A stretch of 60,138 nucleotides of DNA from Bacteroidota bacterium (GCA_023251535.1 JAHEYP010000023.1:1-60138); one strand, 5' to 3'. Counted from the first letter of the stretch, positions 49,122 to 58,165 are shown. Program-made: numbers and translations. The notes: generated from the sequence alone by a model not told the origin.

Positions 49122-49807
49122 GGAGTTTTGGTGTATGAAATAAGTGTTTCGGTGTAATCGTATCCTCCGGTGATAATAAATCCAGAGGTAGTTGGTAATG
49201 TGTTAATGTTTTTATTGCGCTGGTAAATCATTCCGACTCCATCAGCATATTTTTCGGTAGCATATTCTTGATGAATAGCATCGAGATAGTCGTTTTGAAG
49301 CACGACTAATGTCTTATCATAAGTGTTTCCAAGAATAACATCTGAAATATTCTCATCAGTAATTTGATATTCTTGAGCATCGTTAGTGTTGAAGCTATTG
49401 CCATTCCATGACGCCCCAGCTTTGGTTGGGAAGATGAGTTTAATGTATCTCACATTATCGATCGATCTTTCAGCAGTTGTTGAAGTACGATTATCGGCTA
49501 AGACTTTCCAGATAATCCAGTTTCCATTTTGATCTTTTCGATAACGTTCAATACGCGTTGTCAAGCGATTTTGGGCATCATAAAAAGTCCCGCTAGTTAC
49601 CTCTTTTATCTCGAATGCAACGTTTCCCTGTTGACCATTATTATTGGCATCCCAATAAGTAGAATCGGCAGAATAATAGCGAATCATTCCGCTATCGGTA
49701 GGGAAATAATTGTATCCCAAATCGACTACGGCAGGAGAATCACTATTTTCCTTGCTGCAAGAAGAGATGAGCAGAGCTCCGGCTAAAACGAGTAGAATCG
49801 ATTTCAT
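49118..49807 (-). CDS. Lipoprotein coupled to the S8 peptidase gene
   Basis: A 229-residue protein with a lipoprotein signal (LAGALLISSC, Cys17). The rest is beta-rich without a family I can name, with segments YNYFPTDSGMIRYYSADSTY, RIERYRKDQNGNWIIWKVLA and YATEKYADGVGMIYQRNKN. Similar small lipoproteins of Bacteroidota begin with a Y-x-P-x-x-x-G-x-x-x-x-Y pattern like that here. The four-base overlap with the subtilisin gene suggests a shared function, such as holding or restraining the protease; this is inference only. Confidence 0.72.
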   Translation of the reverse strand: MKSILLVLAGALLISSCSKENSDSPAVVDLGYNYFPTDSGMIRYYSADSTYWDANNNGQQGNVAFEIKEVTSGTFYDAQNRLTTRIERYRKDQNGNWIIWKVLADNRTSTTAERSIDNVRYIKLIFPTKAGASWNGNSFNTNDAQEYQITDENISDVILGNTYDKTLVVLQNDYLDAIHQEYATEKYADGVGMIYQRNKNINTLPTTSGFIITGGYDYTETLISYTKTP

Positions 49808-49814
49808 GAGTATT

Positions 49815-49822
49815 CAAAGTTA
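49815..49822 (-). promoter_or_regulatory. -7 promoter box for the lipoprotein-subtilisin unit
   Basis: The minus strand reads TAACTTTG, a perfect TAnnTTTG match, 7 bases before the ATG at 49807. The leader would be very short. Confidence 0.5.
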
Positions 49823-49847
49823 AGAATCTTCTTTTATACGTAGGAAA

Positions 49848-50954
49848 TCAAATAATGTTTTTTGACGGTTTATTGATAAATCCCCCTCCAATTACATCAT
49901 CTCCTTCATAAAAGACTGCACTTTGTCCTGGAGCGATGCCCGTAACTGGACTATGAAAAGTCACTTTCATGCCATCTTCCGTTTGTTCGATTGTGCTCAT
50001 TGCACCTGCATCTTTATAACGAATTTTAGTTAAGGCCGTCATCGGAGCCGAAATGGAATCGTATTTAACTAGATTAATATCTCGAACAGTCATTTGTTGT
50101 TGTTGTAAATCTTCGAGCGTTCCAAGTACAACAGTATTTGAATCGGGACGGATTTCAGTAACGTACATCGGTTCACCGAAAGCAACATCTAAGCCTTTTC
50201 TTTGTCCGATTGTATAGAAGGGATAACCCTTGTGGTTACCTAGTTTCTTGCCATCTCGATTCACAAAATCTCCACCATCGAGTCTTGCATCCAAACCTTC
50301 AACACGGTTTCTTAAAAAGGCTCTATAGTCGTTGTCGGGGATAAAGCATATCTCATAGCTTTCGCTTTTATTTGCAAGTTCATGCAAGTCCATATCACGC
50401 GCCATTTGCTTGATCACAGATTTTTCAAAACCGCCAACTGGGAACATTGTACGAGTTAAACACTCTTGAGTAACACCCCATAAAACGTAGCTTTGATCTT
50501 TCGAATGATCGAGACCGCGAGAAATTACGGCACGATTATTTTCCATTCGCACTTTTGCATAATGACCTGTTGCTATGAATTCACAATTCAACATATCGGC
50601 ACGTTTCAGCAACGCTTCCCATTTAATATGGGTATTGCACATAACACATGGGTTAGGTGTTCGGCCTGCTAAATACTCATCAACAAAATTGTCGATTACA
50701 TGTTCGCCGAATTCCCCGCGTATGTCAAGGATATAATGAGGAAATCCAAAACGTACAGCAATACTTCTTGCATCATTAATAGAATCGAGACTACAACAAC
50801 CGGTTTCTTTTTTCGATCCGCCAGATGAAGCATAATCCCAAGTCTTCATTGTTATTCCAACAACTTCATAGCCTTGCTCATGTAACATAATAGCAGCCAC
50901 CGAACTGTCGATGCCGCCACTCATAGCTACCAAAACTCTTCCTTTCTTACTCAT
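49848..50954 (-). CDS. mnmA: tRNA-specific 2-thiouridylase
   Basis: A 368-residue enzyme that puts sulfur on U34 of tRNA(Lys/Glu/Gln). The ATP pyrophosphatase loop is AMSGGIDSSVAAIML. The catalytic cysteines are in TPNPCVMCN (Cys103) and ESYEICFIPD (Cys203), matching Cys102/Cys199 of E. coli MnmA. HKGYPFYTIGQRKGLDVA and the C-terminal beta-barrel (SPVTGIAPGQSAVFYEGDDV) complete it. The partner relay proteins are not in the window. A promoter box lies five bases before the ATG. Confidence 0.96.
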   Translation of the reverse strand: MSKKGRVLVAMSGGIDSSVAAIMLHEQGYEVVGITMKTWDYASSGGSKKETGCCSLDSINDARSIAVRFGFPHYILDIRGEFGEHVIDNFVDEYLAGRTPNPCVMCNTHIKWEALLKRADMLNCEFIATGHYAKVRMENNRAVISRGLDHSKDQSYVLWGVTQECLTRTMFPVGGFEKSVIKQMARDMDLHELANKSESYEICFIPDNDYRAFLRNRVEGLDARLDGGDFVNRDGKKLGNHKGYPFYTIGQRKGLDVAFGEPMYVTEIRPDSNTVVLGTLEDLQQQQMTVRDINLVKYDSISAPMTALTKIRYKDAGAMSTIEQTEDGMKVTFHSPVTGIAPGQSAVFYEGDDVIGGGFINKPSKNII

Positions 50955-50958
50955 GATG

Positions 50959-50966
50959 CAAAGATA
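50959..50966 (-). promoter_or_regulatory. -7 promoter box directly before mnmA
   Basis: The minus strand reads TATCTTTG followed by CATC and the ATG. This is a perfect TAnnTTTG match at the same near-zero leader spacing as mutS2 and truA. Confidence 0.55.
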
Positions 50967-51156
50967 CGAATCATTCTGAATAGGATATGTATATTACTGA
51001 ATATCAATAAGTAATATGTGCCAAAAAAAGGAAAGGTTAAAGAGGAGCTGGTTGTATAATATGATGGATGATAATTATTTAAAAGCCACGAATAAAAGAA
51101 TTGATGAAAAATCATCAAAAAAAAGAATTCAAATTTTTATTTAGGAACTACCTATA

Positions 51157-51193
51157 AAACAAAACGACCTGCAGATTTTCATCGCAGGTCGTT
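51157..51193 (-). terminator. Terminator of the Ala/Lys-rich protein gene
   Basis: AACGACCTGC (51163-51172) pairs perfectly with GCAGGTCGTT (51184-51193). On the minus strand a TTGTTTT stretch follows. Confidence 0.8.
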
Positions 51194-51208
51194 CTATTTA
51201 ATTTAATA

Positions 51209-51517
51209 TTAAGCTGTAGGAGCGGCTTTTTTAGTTGCTTTTTTAGGAGCAGCCTTCTTAGTAGCTTTTTTAGTAGCTTTTTTAGGAGCAGCTTTTTTCG
51301 CAGCTTTCTTAGCAGCTTTTTTAGGAGCAGCTTTTTTAGTTGCTTTCTTAGCAGCTTTTTTCGCAGCTTTCTTAGGAGCAGCTTTTTTAGTTGCTTTTTT
51401 AGCAGCTTTCTTTGCTACTTTTTTAGCTCCTTTTTTAGGAGCAGCTTTTTTTGTAGCCTTTTTAGCGGCTTTCTTAGCTGGCTTTTTTGCAGCTTTCTTT
51501 GCTTTTTTAGTTGCCAT
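51209..51517 (-). CDS. Histone H1-like Ala/Lys-rich DNA-binding protein
   Basis: A 102-residue, extremely basic protein made only of Lys, Ala, Thr, Pro, plus single-digit Met, Gly and Val. Units such as KKAAKKATKKAAPKKA repeat along its whole length. It resembles the C-terminal tail of histone H1 and the small H1-like proteins of several bacteria, which bind and compact DNA. The DNA itself is strongly repetitive (TTTTTAGGAGCAGC-type units), so its length may vary between strains. It is a single gene with a promoter box about 70 bases upstream and a terminator after. Confidence 0.85.
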   Translation of the reverse strand: MATKKAKKAAKKPAKKAAKKATKKAAPKKGAKKVAKKAAKKATKKAAPKKAAKKAAKKATKKAAPKKAAKKAAKKAAPKKATKKATKKAAPKKATKKAAPTA

Positions 51518-52005
51518 TTTAAAATTATTATTTGGTTGAGATGTAAACCTACTATATGATTATTTGATTTCGAAACATGTAACTACAAAGTTATTAACAT
51601 ATGAAATTGTTGAAATTGTTAATATTGAAAGTGCAATTTCTGCAGCTGATTTCAATATTTTTTATCATCATTTCGTTGCTCTTAATTTTGTTTTTTCATG
51701 ACTGAATAATCAGCTAGTATTTGTTTTTGTTTTTTTAGTTTTTAAAGTTTACAATCTCGTTTTCAGAGGGGAGTTTACGTTTGTTCGATAAAAAGGTTTC
51801 GTTTTTATTTAATCACATCATCGATAAGAATTGTTTTCTTTCACGATTTTATTTTAGATGAAATCGATTTGAATTGATGTCGATATTGTGCTTGAAATAT
51901 TTCGTTAACGCATCACAGTGATTGTTGATGATGTTAAAATCAAGTTGTGTTGCGGATGAAATTTTCTTCCTGAAATCAAAAAAAGTTTGTTGCAATCGAT
52001 CGTTT
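51518..52005. other. Long gap upstream of the H1-like gene
   Basis: This 488-base AT-rich stretch holds a TAACTTTG promoter box at 51586-51593 (minus). Otherwise it contains only a weak 63-codon frame (51849-52040). I see no terminator for the ABC exporter gene that ends at 52006. Confidence 0.5.
51586..51593 (-). promoter_or_regulatory. -7 promoter box for the H1-like gene
   Basis: The minus strand reads TAACTTTG, a perfect TAnnTTTG match, 68 bases before the start codon. No good -33 element is seen. Confidence 0.45.
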
Positions 52006-52040
52006 TTAACCTTCTGAAACGTGGTTAAATTGTATTTCAA
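51849..52040 (-). CDS. Doubtful small gene downstream of the ABC exporter
   Basis: A 63-residue frame with an ATG (MKYNLTTFQKVKNDRLQQTF) that overlaps the last 35 bases of the ABC exporter gene. Its codons look ordinary for this genome and it ends in a normal stop. I recognise no family; the product is basic and Asn-rich (FNIINNHCDALTKYFKHNID). It could be a coupled small protein or chance. Confidence 0.25.
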   Translation of the reverse strand: MKYNLTTFQKVKNDRLQQTFFDFRKKISSATQLDFNIINNHCDALTKYFKHNIDINSNRFHLK

Positions 52041-53784
52041 ACAGTGATTTATAGGGTCCGTTTTTCGTTAATAATTCTTGATGTGATCCGCTTTCAATTA
52101 CTTCACCATGATCAAGAACTATAATTTTATCGGCATCTTGAATTGTCGCTAATCGATGTGCAATGACTATCGATGTTCTTCCTTTGGTAAGTACTGCGGT
52201 GGCTTGTGTGATGAGTTCTTCGGTTGTTGAATCTACCGATGAGGTTGCTTCATCAAGAATTAATACAGAGGGTTTGTAAACATACGCGCGAAGAAATGAG
52301 ATGAGTTGTCGTTGTCCCATCGATAAAACACTACCGCGTTCTTGAACTTGATATTGGAATCTTCCCGGCAATTGATTGATGAATGTCATAGCTCCAACTG
52401 CTTCTGCCGCTTCCGTCATTTCTCTTTCGGTGATGTCGGGATTATAAAGTGAGATGTTATTTCCGATTGTGTCGGAGAATAAAAAGACATCTTGAAGTAC
52501 AACTGCTATACGACTTCTTAAATGATGAATGTCGAATTCTTTTATGTCAACTCCATCAATCAAAATTTGTCCTTTGCTGATTTCATAGAATCGATTAAGG
52601 ATACTGATGATGGTTGATTTTCCTGCTCCGGTTGCTCCAACAAATGCTACGGTTTCTCCGGGATTCACCATGAAGCTAACATTTTTCAGAATCCAATTTG
52701 GCTGCTTGTTGGTTTGATCTTGATCATCGTATGCAAACCAAACATTCTTAAATTCAATAGCTCCTCCAATATGTTGAGGAGCATAACTTCCACCTGCTGC
52801 AGTTAATTCAGGTTCGTCCATCACTTTGAAAATTCGTTCAGAACTTACCATGCCCATTTGAAGAGTGTTGAATTTATCGGCTAGTTCTCGTATCGGACGA
52901 AACAGCATATTGATGTACATGATAAACGAAACCAAAATACCAAAAGTTAATTGATCTCTTATCACAGCTCCCGATCCCCACCAAACGATAAGCCCGATCG
53001 ATATCGCCGACAATATTTCAACTACCGGAAAAAAGATAGAATAATACCAAACTGACTTTATGTTGGCATCACGGTGTTGCTGATTGATATGGTCGAATTT
53101 CTTGAGTTCAGTTTCTTCACGGTTGAAGATTTGAACGATTCGCATTCCAGTTAGATGTTCTTGAACAAATGTATTTAATGCTGCAACTTGGGTTCTAACA
53201 TCTCCAAAAGTTTCTTTGATTTTGTTTTTGAAAATATTAGTGGCAATCAATAAAAGTGGAATAGTGCTTAAGCTGATTAATGCCAACTTCCAATCAAGCG
53301 AAAACATTACCGTTATAATAACTATTAGCTGAAGTATGTCGCCAATGATTACAATCAACCCTTCCGAAAAAATATCGGCTATTGTTTCCATGTCCGATAC
53401 ACTTCTAGTGATTGTTGTGCCCACTGGTGTTTTATCGAAATAGCTTAAACGGAAATTGATCATTCGTTTAAATAGGGCGATTCGTAATCCGCGAATAACT
53501 TCTTGCCCTAATAAATTAGTATACCACGAATGCATGAACTGGAATAAGGATTGAATAATCAGCAATCCAAACATTAGCATTGTCATCTGCAATAAAGCAC
53601 CTTCATCATCGTTCGCAACATAATTATCGAGGGTGTATTGCGTCAAAATCGGACGCAATGGTGATAGCAATGCTAATCCGATTGTGAGTGCTACTCCAAT
53701 CCAAAAGATTTTCTTATACGGTTTCGTGAATTCGAAAATTCGTTTGAACAGTCCTTGGTCAAAGGCTTTTCCGCTAACGCTCAT
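52006..53784 (-). CDS. ABC exporter, fused permease and ATPase (MsbA-like)
   Basis: A 592-residue half-transporter that works as a homodimer or heterodimer. Six transmembrane helices occupy about 20-320 (IFWIGVALTIGLALLSPLRP, LMFGLLIIQSLFQFMH, further pairs near 140-185 and 245-290). The ATPase has Walker A VGATGAGKSTII, the Q-loop VVLQDVFLF, the signature LSMGQRQLI, Walker B VLILDEATSSVD and the switch HR (IAHRLATI). The substrate may be lipid, glycolipid or drug and cannot be fixed. It overlaps truA by four bases and shares its transcript. Confidence 0.92.
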   Translation of the reverse strand: MSVSGKAFDQGLFKRIFEFTKPYKKIFWIGVALTIGLALLSPLRPILTQYTLDNYVANDDEGALLQMTMLMFGLLIIQSLFQFMHSWYTNLLGQEVIRGLRIALFKRMINFRLSYFDKTPVGTTITRSVSDMETIADIFSEGLIVIIGDILQLIVIITVMFSLDWKLALISLSTIPLLLIATNIFKNKIKETFGDVRTQVAALNTFVQEHLTGMRIVQIFNREETELKKFDHINQQHRDANIKSVWYYSIFFPVVEILSAISIGLIVWWGSGAVIRDQLTFGILVSFIMYINMLFRPIRELADKFNTLQMGMVSSERIFKVMDEPELTAAGGSYAPQHIGGAIEFKNVWFAYDDQDQTNKQPNWILKNVSFMVNPGETVAFVGATGAGKSTIISILNRFYEISKGQILIDGVDIKEFDIHHLRSRIAVVLQDVFLFSDTIGNNISLYNPDITEREMTEAAEAVGAMTFINQLPGRFQYQVQERGSVLSMGQRQLISFLRAYVYKPSVLILDEATSSVDSTTEELITQATAVLTKGRTSIVIAHRLATIQDADKIIVLDHGEVIESGSHQELLTKNGPYKSLFEIQFNHVSEG

Positions 53785-54551
53785 ATATTAAAAGGGGATT
53801 GTGCTGGATGCGATAAATAAGGATAGGTGATTTGTTCAAGAAATAATGCCTGGGCAGGGACTGCATGTCCTGCTAATTTTCTGTCGCCACTATTCAATAT
53901 ATGAATAAACTCATCTTTTGACATTTTGTTTTTACCTGCTTCCATTAATGTCCCGACTATGGCTCTTACCATTCCGCGTAGAAATCTGTTGGCTGATATT
54001 TTGAATTGAAATCCTGTTTCATGTTCAATCCATTTTGCTTCAGTGATGGTGCAAAGATTGGTGTATTGTTGACCGCCCGCTTTGCTGAAACATCCGTAGT
54101 CGGTATGAGTTAATAGCAAATCGGATAATTCTTGCATGGCGGAAATATTCAAGCTAAACGGACAAAACCAGACATGATCTGGCTGAAATATATTTTTCTT
54201 TTTGGAGATGTAATAACTATAACTGCGAGATGTAGCATCGAAACGTGCATGGGCCTCATTTTCTACTGGGTGTGTATCGAATATGAATATGTCGGAAGGT
54301 AGAATTGCATTTATTCTTCGAGAAAATTCCGGTAGCGATGCTATTGGTTCAGCAAAATCGACATGAGCATAAAATTGGCTAGCATGAACTCCTGCGTCGG
54401 TCCTTCCGCAACCCATGGTTTCTACAGGTTGTCGGGTAAGTATCGAAATTGCTTCATTCAATTTCTCTTGGACCGAAGGTGCATTGTTTTGCACTTGCCA
54501 TCCATGATAGTTAGTTCCTTTATAAGCTAATTCAATAAAATAACGATGCAT
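53781..54551 (-). CDS. truA: tRNA pseudouridine(38-40) synthase
   Basis: A 256-residue enzyme that makes pseudouridine at positions 38-40 of tRNA. The start is set at the ATG at 54551 (MHRYFIELAYKGTNYHGWQV), which is the canonical N-terminus; the 33-codon longer frame runs through a promoter box. The catalytic motif is MGCGRTDAGVHA with Asp52. YSYYISKKKN, FSKAGGQ and NRFLRGMVRAIVGTLMEAG are further family motifs. It is the first gene of truA-ABC exporter, divergent from a GT2 gene. Confidence 0.94.
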   Translation of the reverse strand: MHRYFIELAYKGTNYHGWQVQNNAPSVQEKLNEAISILTRQPVETMGCGRTDAGVHASQFYAHVDFAEPIASLPEFSRRINAILPSDIFIFDTHPVENEAHARFDATSRSYSYYISKKKNIFQPDHVWFCPFSLNISAMQELSDLLLTHTDYGCFSKAGGQQYTNLCTITEAKWIEHETGFQFKISANRFLRGMVRAIVGTLMEAGKNKMSKDEFIHILNSGDRKLAGHAVPAQALFLEQITYPYLSHPAQSPFNI

Positions 54552-54554
54552 ATG

Positions 54555-54562
54555 CAAATTTA
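54555..54562 (-). promoter_or_regulatory. -7 promoter box directly before truA
   Basis: The minus strand reads TAAATTTG followed by CAT and the ATG at 54551, a perfect TAnnTTTG match at near-zero leader spacing. It supports the short start. Confidence 0.55.
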
Positions 54563-54673
54563 GGTATTTCTCGGTGAATCCGACGTTTTTAGGTGATTGG
54601 ATTCGTAACATAGGTCCAACTTCTGCGTATAATGAATTCAAGCATTCCATAATGGAAGAAAAATTGACGGCTT

Positions 54674-55513
54674 ATGATGCATTTCACATTGCCCTCTTGG
54701 GTTAAAAAACATTACCTTGAATTTAATTCTATCGATGAAGTTCCTCAAGAGGTTTTCGATCGGATTAGAAAGGGTTTCGAGCGATTACATACCGATACTC
54801 CATTGGTAAGTATAGTTGTGATTGCTTATAATGAAGAGAAAACAATATTAAAATCATTGTCGTCATTATCTGAATTGGCAAGCAAGTATCCAGTTGAGGT
54901 AATTGTAAGTAATAATAATTCGAAAGATCGTACTCAAGAAATTTTAGATCGTTGTGGGGTGAAATCTGTATTTCAACCTTTACAAGGAGTAGGCTTTGCT
55001 CGCGATGCCGGTTTGCAAATCGCTAAAGGTGTTTATCATCTTTGTGCCGATGCCGATAGTATATACCCATCTTCATATGTGGATGAAATGATTCAGCCGA
55101 TGGTTGATGGTGAAGCGGTAGCGACTTATGGCAGAGTTTCATTTTTGCCTGATGGTGAGAAATCGAGACCTGCATTAGCTTTATATGAATTCTTCAAAGA
55201 TATTGCTATCGGACTCCGTGCAGTCAAACGTCCTGAGTTAGTTGCAGGTGGTGCAAGCTTAGGCTTCTATACTGAGCAAGCTAAACAAATAGGATGGAGA
55301 ACTGATGTAAAGAGAGGAGAAGATGGGCAGATGATTTTGGCGATGAAAAAAACCGGAAATATTGTAATGGTAAAATCTCCCGGATCTCGAATTTGGACAA
55401 CAGCTAGAACATTAGATGCTGACGGTAGTTTTGCTACTGTGATTTGGAAAAGGGTTAGGAAAGAGTTTAGTAGATTGCATTTCTACTTTACGACACATAA
55501 ACAAAATGCATAA
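54674..55513 (+). CDS. Glycosyltransferase, GT2 family
   Basis: A 279-residue GT-A enzyme. The N-terminal roughly 40 residues (MHFTLPSWVKKHYLEFNSID) are family-specific. The core has SIVVIAYNEEKTILKSLSSL, VIVSNNNSKDRTQEIL, the DxD as LCADADSIYPSSYVDEMI, and later KRGEDGQMILAMKK with the acidic base motif EDG. There is no membrane segment, so it acts on a cytoplasmic acceptor or at the membrane surface. Sugar and target are unknown. It is alone and is closed by a strong terminator. Confidence 0.88.
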   Translation: MMHFTLPSWVKKHYLEFNSIDEVPQEVFDRIRKGFERLHTDTPLVSIVVIAYNEEKTILKSLSSLSELASKYPVEVIVSNNNSKDRTQEILDRCGVKSVFQPLQGVGFARDAGLQIAKGVYHLCADADSIYPSSYVDEMIQPMVDGEAVATYGRVSFLPDGEKSRPALALYEFFKDIAIGLRAVKRPELVAGGASLGFYTEQAKQIGWRTDVKRGEDGQMILAMKKTGNIVMVKSPGSRIWTTARTLDADGSFATVIWKRVRKEFSRLHFYFTTHKQNA

Positions 55514-55547
55514 ACAAAAAGCGACCCCGTAAGGTCGCTTTTTGTTT
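55512..55547. terminator. Bidirectional terminator between GT2 and tpiA
   Basis: A perfect 15-base stem, AAACAAAAAGCGACC (55512-55526) with GGTCGCTTTTTGTTT (55533-55547), has a six-base loop and lies between convergent genes. Confidence 0.92.
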
Positions 55548-55551
55548 TATA

Positions 55552-56316
55552 TCATGGAAGGGATTTAATGATGTTTGTGAAGCTTCTTGATTTTAACGAT
55601 GCTCCTCCAATCAGGCCGCCATCTACATCTGGCAGGTTAAATAATTCTTTTGCATTTTGATCATTGCAGCTACCTCCATATAATATAGAGCAATTCTCGG
55701 CAGTTTCATTTCCGTACTTAGCAGCTACGGTTTGGCGAATAAATTTATGTATTTCTTGGGCTTGATCTGATGAAGCTGTTTTGCCAGTGCCAATAGCCCA
55801 TACAGGTTCATATGCAATTATACACTTTGAGAAATCTTCTTTGTTTAAATAAAAGATCCCTTCTTCCAATTGCTTCTTTAAAATATCGAAGTGAATACCA
55901 GATTCTCTTTCATTTAATGTTTCGCCAATACAATAAATGGGAGAGATGTTGTTTTGTAAAGCTAAATCTATTTTGGTTGCGCAACTTTGATTTGTTTCTC
56001 CATAATATGATCTTCTTTCGCTATGACCTACTAAAACATATTTGCATCCAAGCGAAGCGAGCATAGGAGCTGAAACTTCTCCTGTATAAGCACCGGACAA
56101 TTTATCGGAACAATTCTGAGCACCAATGCTAATTCTAGTTTCTGCATTGGCTTGTTGCGTTAATGCATTAATATAAATGAATGGAGGGAAAAGGATAACA
56201 TTCACCGGACGAGATTCTTCATCTTTTATCATTCCGATAAGTTCAGCAGTTAAAGCTTGAGCTTCTTCTTTTAGAAGATTCATCTTCCAGTTGCCGGCAA
56301 CAATTTTCTTTCTCAT
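55552..56316 (-). CDS. tpiA: Triose-phosphate isomerase
   Basis: A 254-residue TIM barrel that interconverts the two triose phosphates in glycolysis. The start is the ATG at 56316 (MRKKIVAGNWKMNLLKEEAQ); the extra 15 codons to 56361 lie partly in the promoter. Catalytic residues are Lys11 (GNWKMN), His98 (VLVGHSERR) and Glu170 (IAYEPVWAIGTGK). The phosphate-binding loop LYGGSCNDQNAKEL and GLIGGASLKS are present. A full promoter lies upstream, overlapping the end of the beta-helix gene. Confidence 0.96.
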   Translation of the reverse strand: MRKKIVAGNWKMNLLKEEAQALTAELIGMIKDEESRPVNVILFPPFIYINALTQQANAETRISIGAQNCSDKLSGAYTGEVSAPMLASLGCKYVLVGHSERRSYYGETNQSCATKIDLALQNNISPIYCIGETLNERESGIHFDILKKQLEEGIFYLNKEDFSKCIIAYEPVWAIGTGKTASSDQAQEIHKFIRQTVAAKYGNETAENCSILYGGSCNDQNAKELFNLPDVDGGLIGGASLKSRSFTNIIKSLP

Positions 56317-56332
56317 AATTCGTATTCCTACG

Positions 56333-56362
56333 CAAAAGTACGAATCTGATGTAAATAACAAA
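56333..56362 (-). promoter_or_regulatory. Full Bacteroidota promoter for tpiA (TTTG-N18-TAnnTTTG)
   Basis: On the minus strand TTTG (56359-56362), 18 bases, then TACTTTTG (56333-56340) followed by C lies 16 bases before the tpiA ATG. Confidence 0.72.
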
Positions 56363-56363
56363 A

Positions 56364-58013
56364 TTATTGTTCGTTAACCACAACTCTTAGTATATTGCTA
56401 TTTTTAGTCCTAGCGATTTGAATATAGTTTATTCCTTTATTCATAAGGTTACTTTCAATAGAGATCGATTGGTTGCCATCCATGCAATAACTATCTGATA
56501 GTGTTTTTATGATCCTTCCTGATTCATCGATCAAATTAACTTTTACATAGCCTGGCCATTCATTATTTACTATGAATGTAACAATTTCATTTGGCTTAAC
56601 TGGATTAGGGTAGGCCATATCTTTTGCCGCATCAGCATCCATGAAATTTACTGCTCGTGCATATGCTGATTCTACCGGACCTATATCCACTCCGAATCCT
56701 TGTATTCTTGTGTTTCCGTATATATCGCTCGGATAATCATTTTTTGTAATTGTACTACCGGCATCTATAAGCGGTGATGTCTCAAGGATTGAAATTTTAC
56801 CATTGCTGTCGAAATCCAATTGCAGTTTTGAATCTTCATAACTACAATAGTTTGTTTTTAGAATAGCATGATTTCCGTTTATATCAATAAATGCATCGCT
56901 TGGGTTATTCCCAATTTGTAAATTGTTTGTAGAAATAACATTATTTTGAATTGTATTTCTATCATTGCTCAACGAATTCACCAATAATATTCCTGTCTTT
57001 TTGGGATGTAATATCAGATTGTTGTAAATATTGAAATACATTCCAGGATATGCTGATGCATCTGTAGCATATATGCCATAATTCCCGCTCGATTGATTAT
57101 TAGTTTTTCCTGGATTAATTATTATGTTGTTGTAGATGTTGATATCTCCAAGTCCATTGGTAAAAACACCTGTACCTTCTCCTTCTTCAATTATATTGTC
57201 GAAAACACTTCCGGTACTTCCTCCTCCCAGCGTAATACCTGTCATTTGCCAGTCAGTTTTTTCTTGACTATCATAACTCACTCTATTGTGATGTATTGAA
57301 GTTGATGCAGCAGAACTTACTTGAATTCCTTCCCATCCTGTGTGCTCTACAATATTATCGTAGATATTTACTCCACGCAATAATGCAGGTAATACAATTT
57401 TTGGTCCGCTATCACATTGTAATGTTTGTCCGGAATAAAAAGAACTGCCAACATACATTCCTTCCGTTCCAGTATTGTAAATGTGGCAGTCATGAATAAT
57501 AGTATTCTCTTGAATAAAAGTATTTCTGTCGAAATTACAATCAGGTTCTGTTTTGGCAATTATTCCGGAGTATAAAATTTCTCCTATTTCTAAATGGTCA
57601 GTTTCAACATTTGTTGAATAGTCGCCAATGCTTAATCCAGAGCCTTGAATGTTTAGAATTCTAATTCCGTATTTCAAGTTAGTTTTTCCGGTTCCTGTTA
57701 GTTTTATATGATTACAGTGTCGAATTGAAATTCCAAAATAGTGTGTACTGTTAACATCAACAAGACCATCACCATTGGTTATTATAATTGGTTGATCTGT
57801 TGTCCCGACCAAGTTTCTCAATATCAATAATTGCTTTTGTCCGGGTTTTAGTCTTATTGTATCACCGGGTACTAACGAATCATAAGGGGCAAAACTTCCG
57901 TCAATTAATAATACAGTAGAATCGACTTCAATGGTTTTTTGACCATATACACTTTGATTACCGAAAAAGGTAATTGTGAAAAGTAGAAATAAGGAAAAGT
58001 TGATTTGCTTCAA
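56364..58013 (-). CDS. Secreted right-handed beta-helix protein with T9SS sorting domain
   Basis: A 549-residue secreted protein. A signal peptide (1-24, ending SVYGQ) is followed by a short beta-strand stretch. About residues 85-400 form a parallel beta-helix with many short N-x-I-x-x-x turns (IYNNIIINPGKTNN, NIYDNIVEHTGWEGIQVSSA, GSVFDNIIEEGEGTGVFTNG). This fold is used by pectate lyases and polysaccharide-binding proteins. No lyase catalytic triad is obvious. The C-terminal part (AYPNPVKPNEIVTFIVNN to ..GINYIQIARTKNSNILRVV) is a sorting domain. It is followed at four bases or less by the tpiA promoter region. Confidence 0.86.
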   Translation of the reverse strand: MKQINFSLFLLFTITFFGNQSVYGQKTIEVDSTVLLIDGSFAPYDSLVPGDTIRLKPGQKQLLILRNLVGTTDQPIIITNGDGLVDVNSTHYFGISIRHCNHIKLTGTGKTNLKYGIRILNIQGSGLSIGDYSTNVETDHLEIGEILYSGIIAKTEPDCNFDRNTFIQENTIIHDCHIYNTGTEGMYVGSSFYSGQTLQCDSGPKIVLPALLRGVNIYDNIVEHTGWEGIQVSSAASTSIHHNRVSYDSQEKTDWQMTGITLGGGSTGSVFDNIIEEGEGTGVFTNGLGDINIYNNIIINPGKTNNQSSGNYGIYATDASAYPGMYFNIYNNLILHPKKTGILLVNSLSNDRNTIQNNVISTNNLQIGNNPSDAFIDINGNHAILKTNYCSYEDSKLQLDFDSNGKISILETSPLIDAGSTITKNDYPSDIYGNTRIQGFGVDIGPVESAYARAVNFMDADAAKDMAYPNPVKPNEIVTFIVNNEWPGYVKVNLIDESGRIIKTLSDSYCMDGNQSISIESNLMNKGINYIQIARTKNSNILRVVVNEQ

Positions 58014-58123
58014 GACTATAGATTATATTATTTAGTTATTGCTACAAGGTAATTGTATTTGTTAGCAAGTTATTGATTTTATTTTAATTTCCTTACAATT
58101 CTAATATTTGAGTGGTAGCACTT

Positions 58124-58157
58124 ATAAAAAGAAAGCAACTCGTTGGAGTTGCTTTCT
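58124..58157 (-). terminator. Terminator of the LruC-domain gene
   Basis: GAAAGCAACTC (58131-58141) pairs with GAGTTGCTTTC (58146-58156). On the minus strand a TTTTTAT run follows (58124-58130). Confidence 0.88.
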
Positions 58158-58165
58158 TATAAAGA

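Noticed and set aside
51209..51517. CRISPR-like regular repeats
   Set aside because: The regular units are the coding repeats of the Ala/Lys-rich protein, with no unique spacers; the frame is intact.
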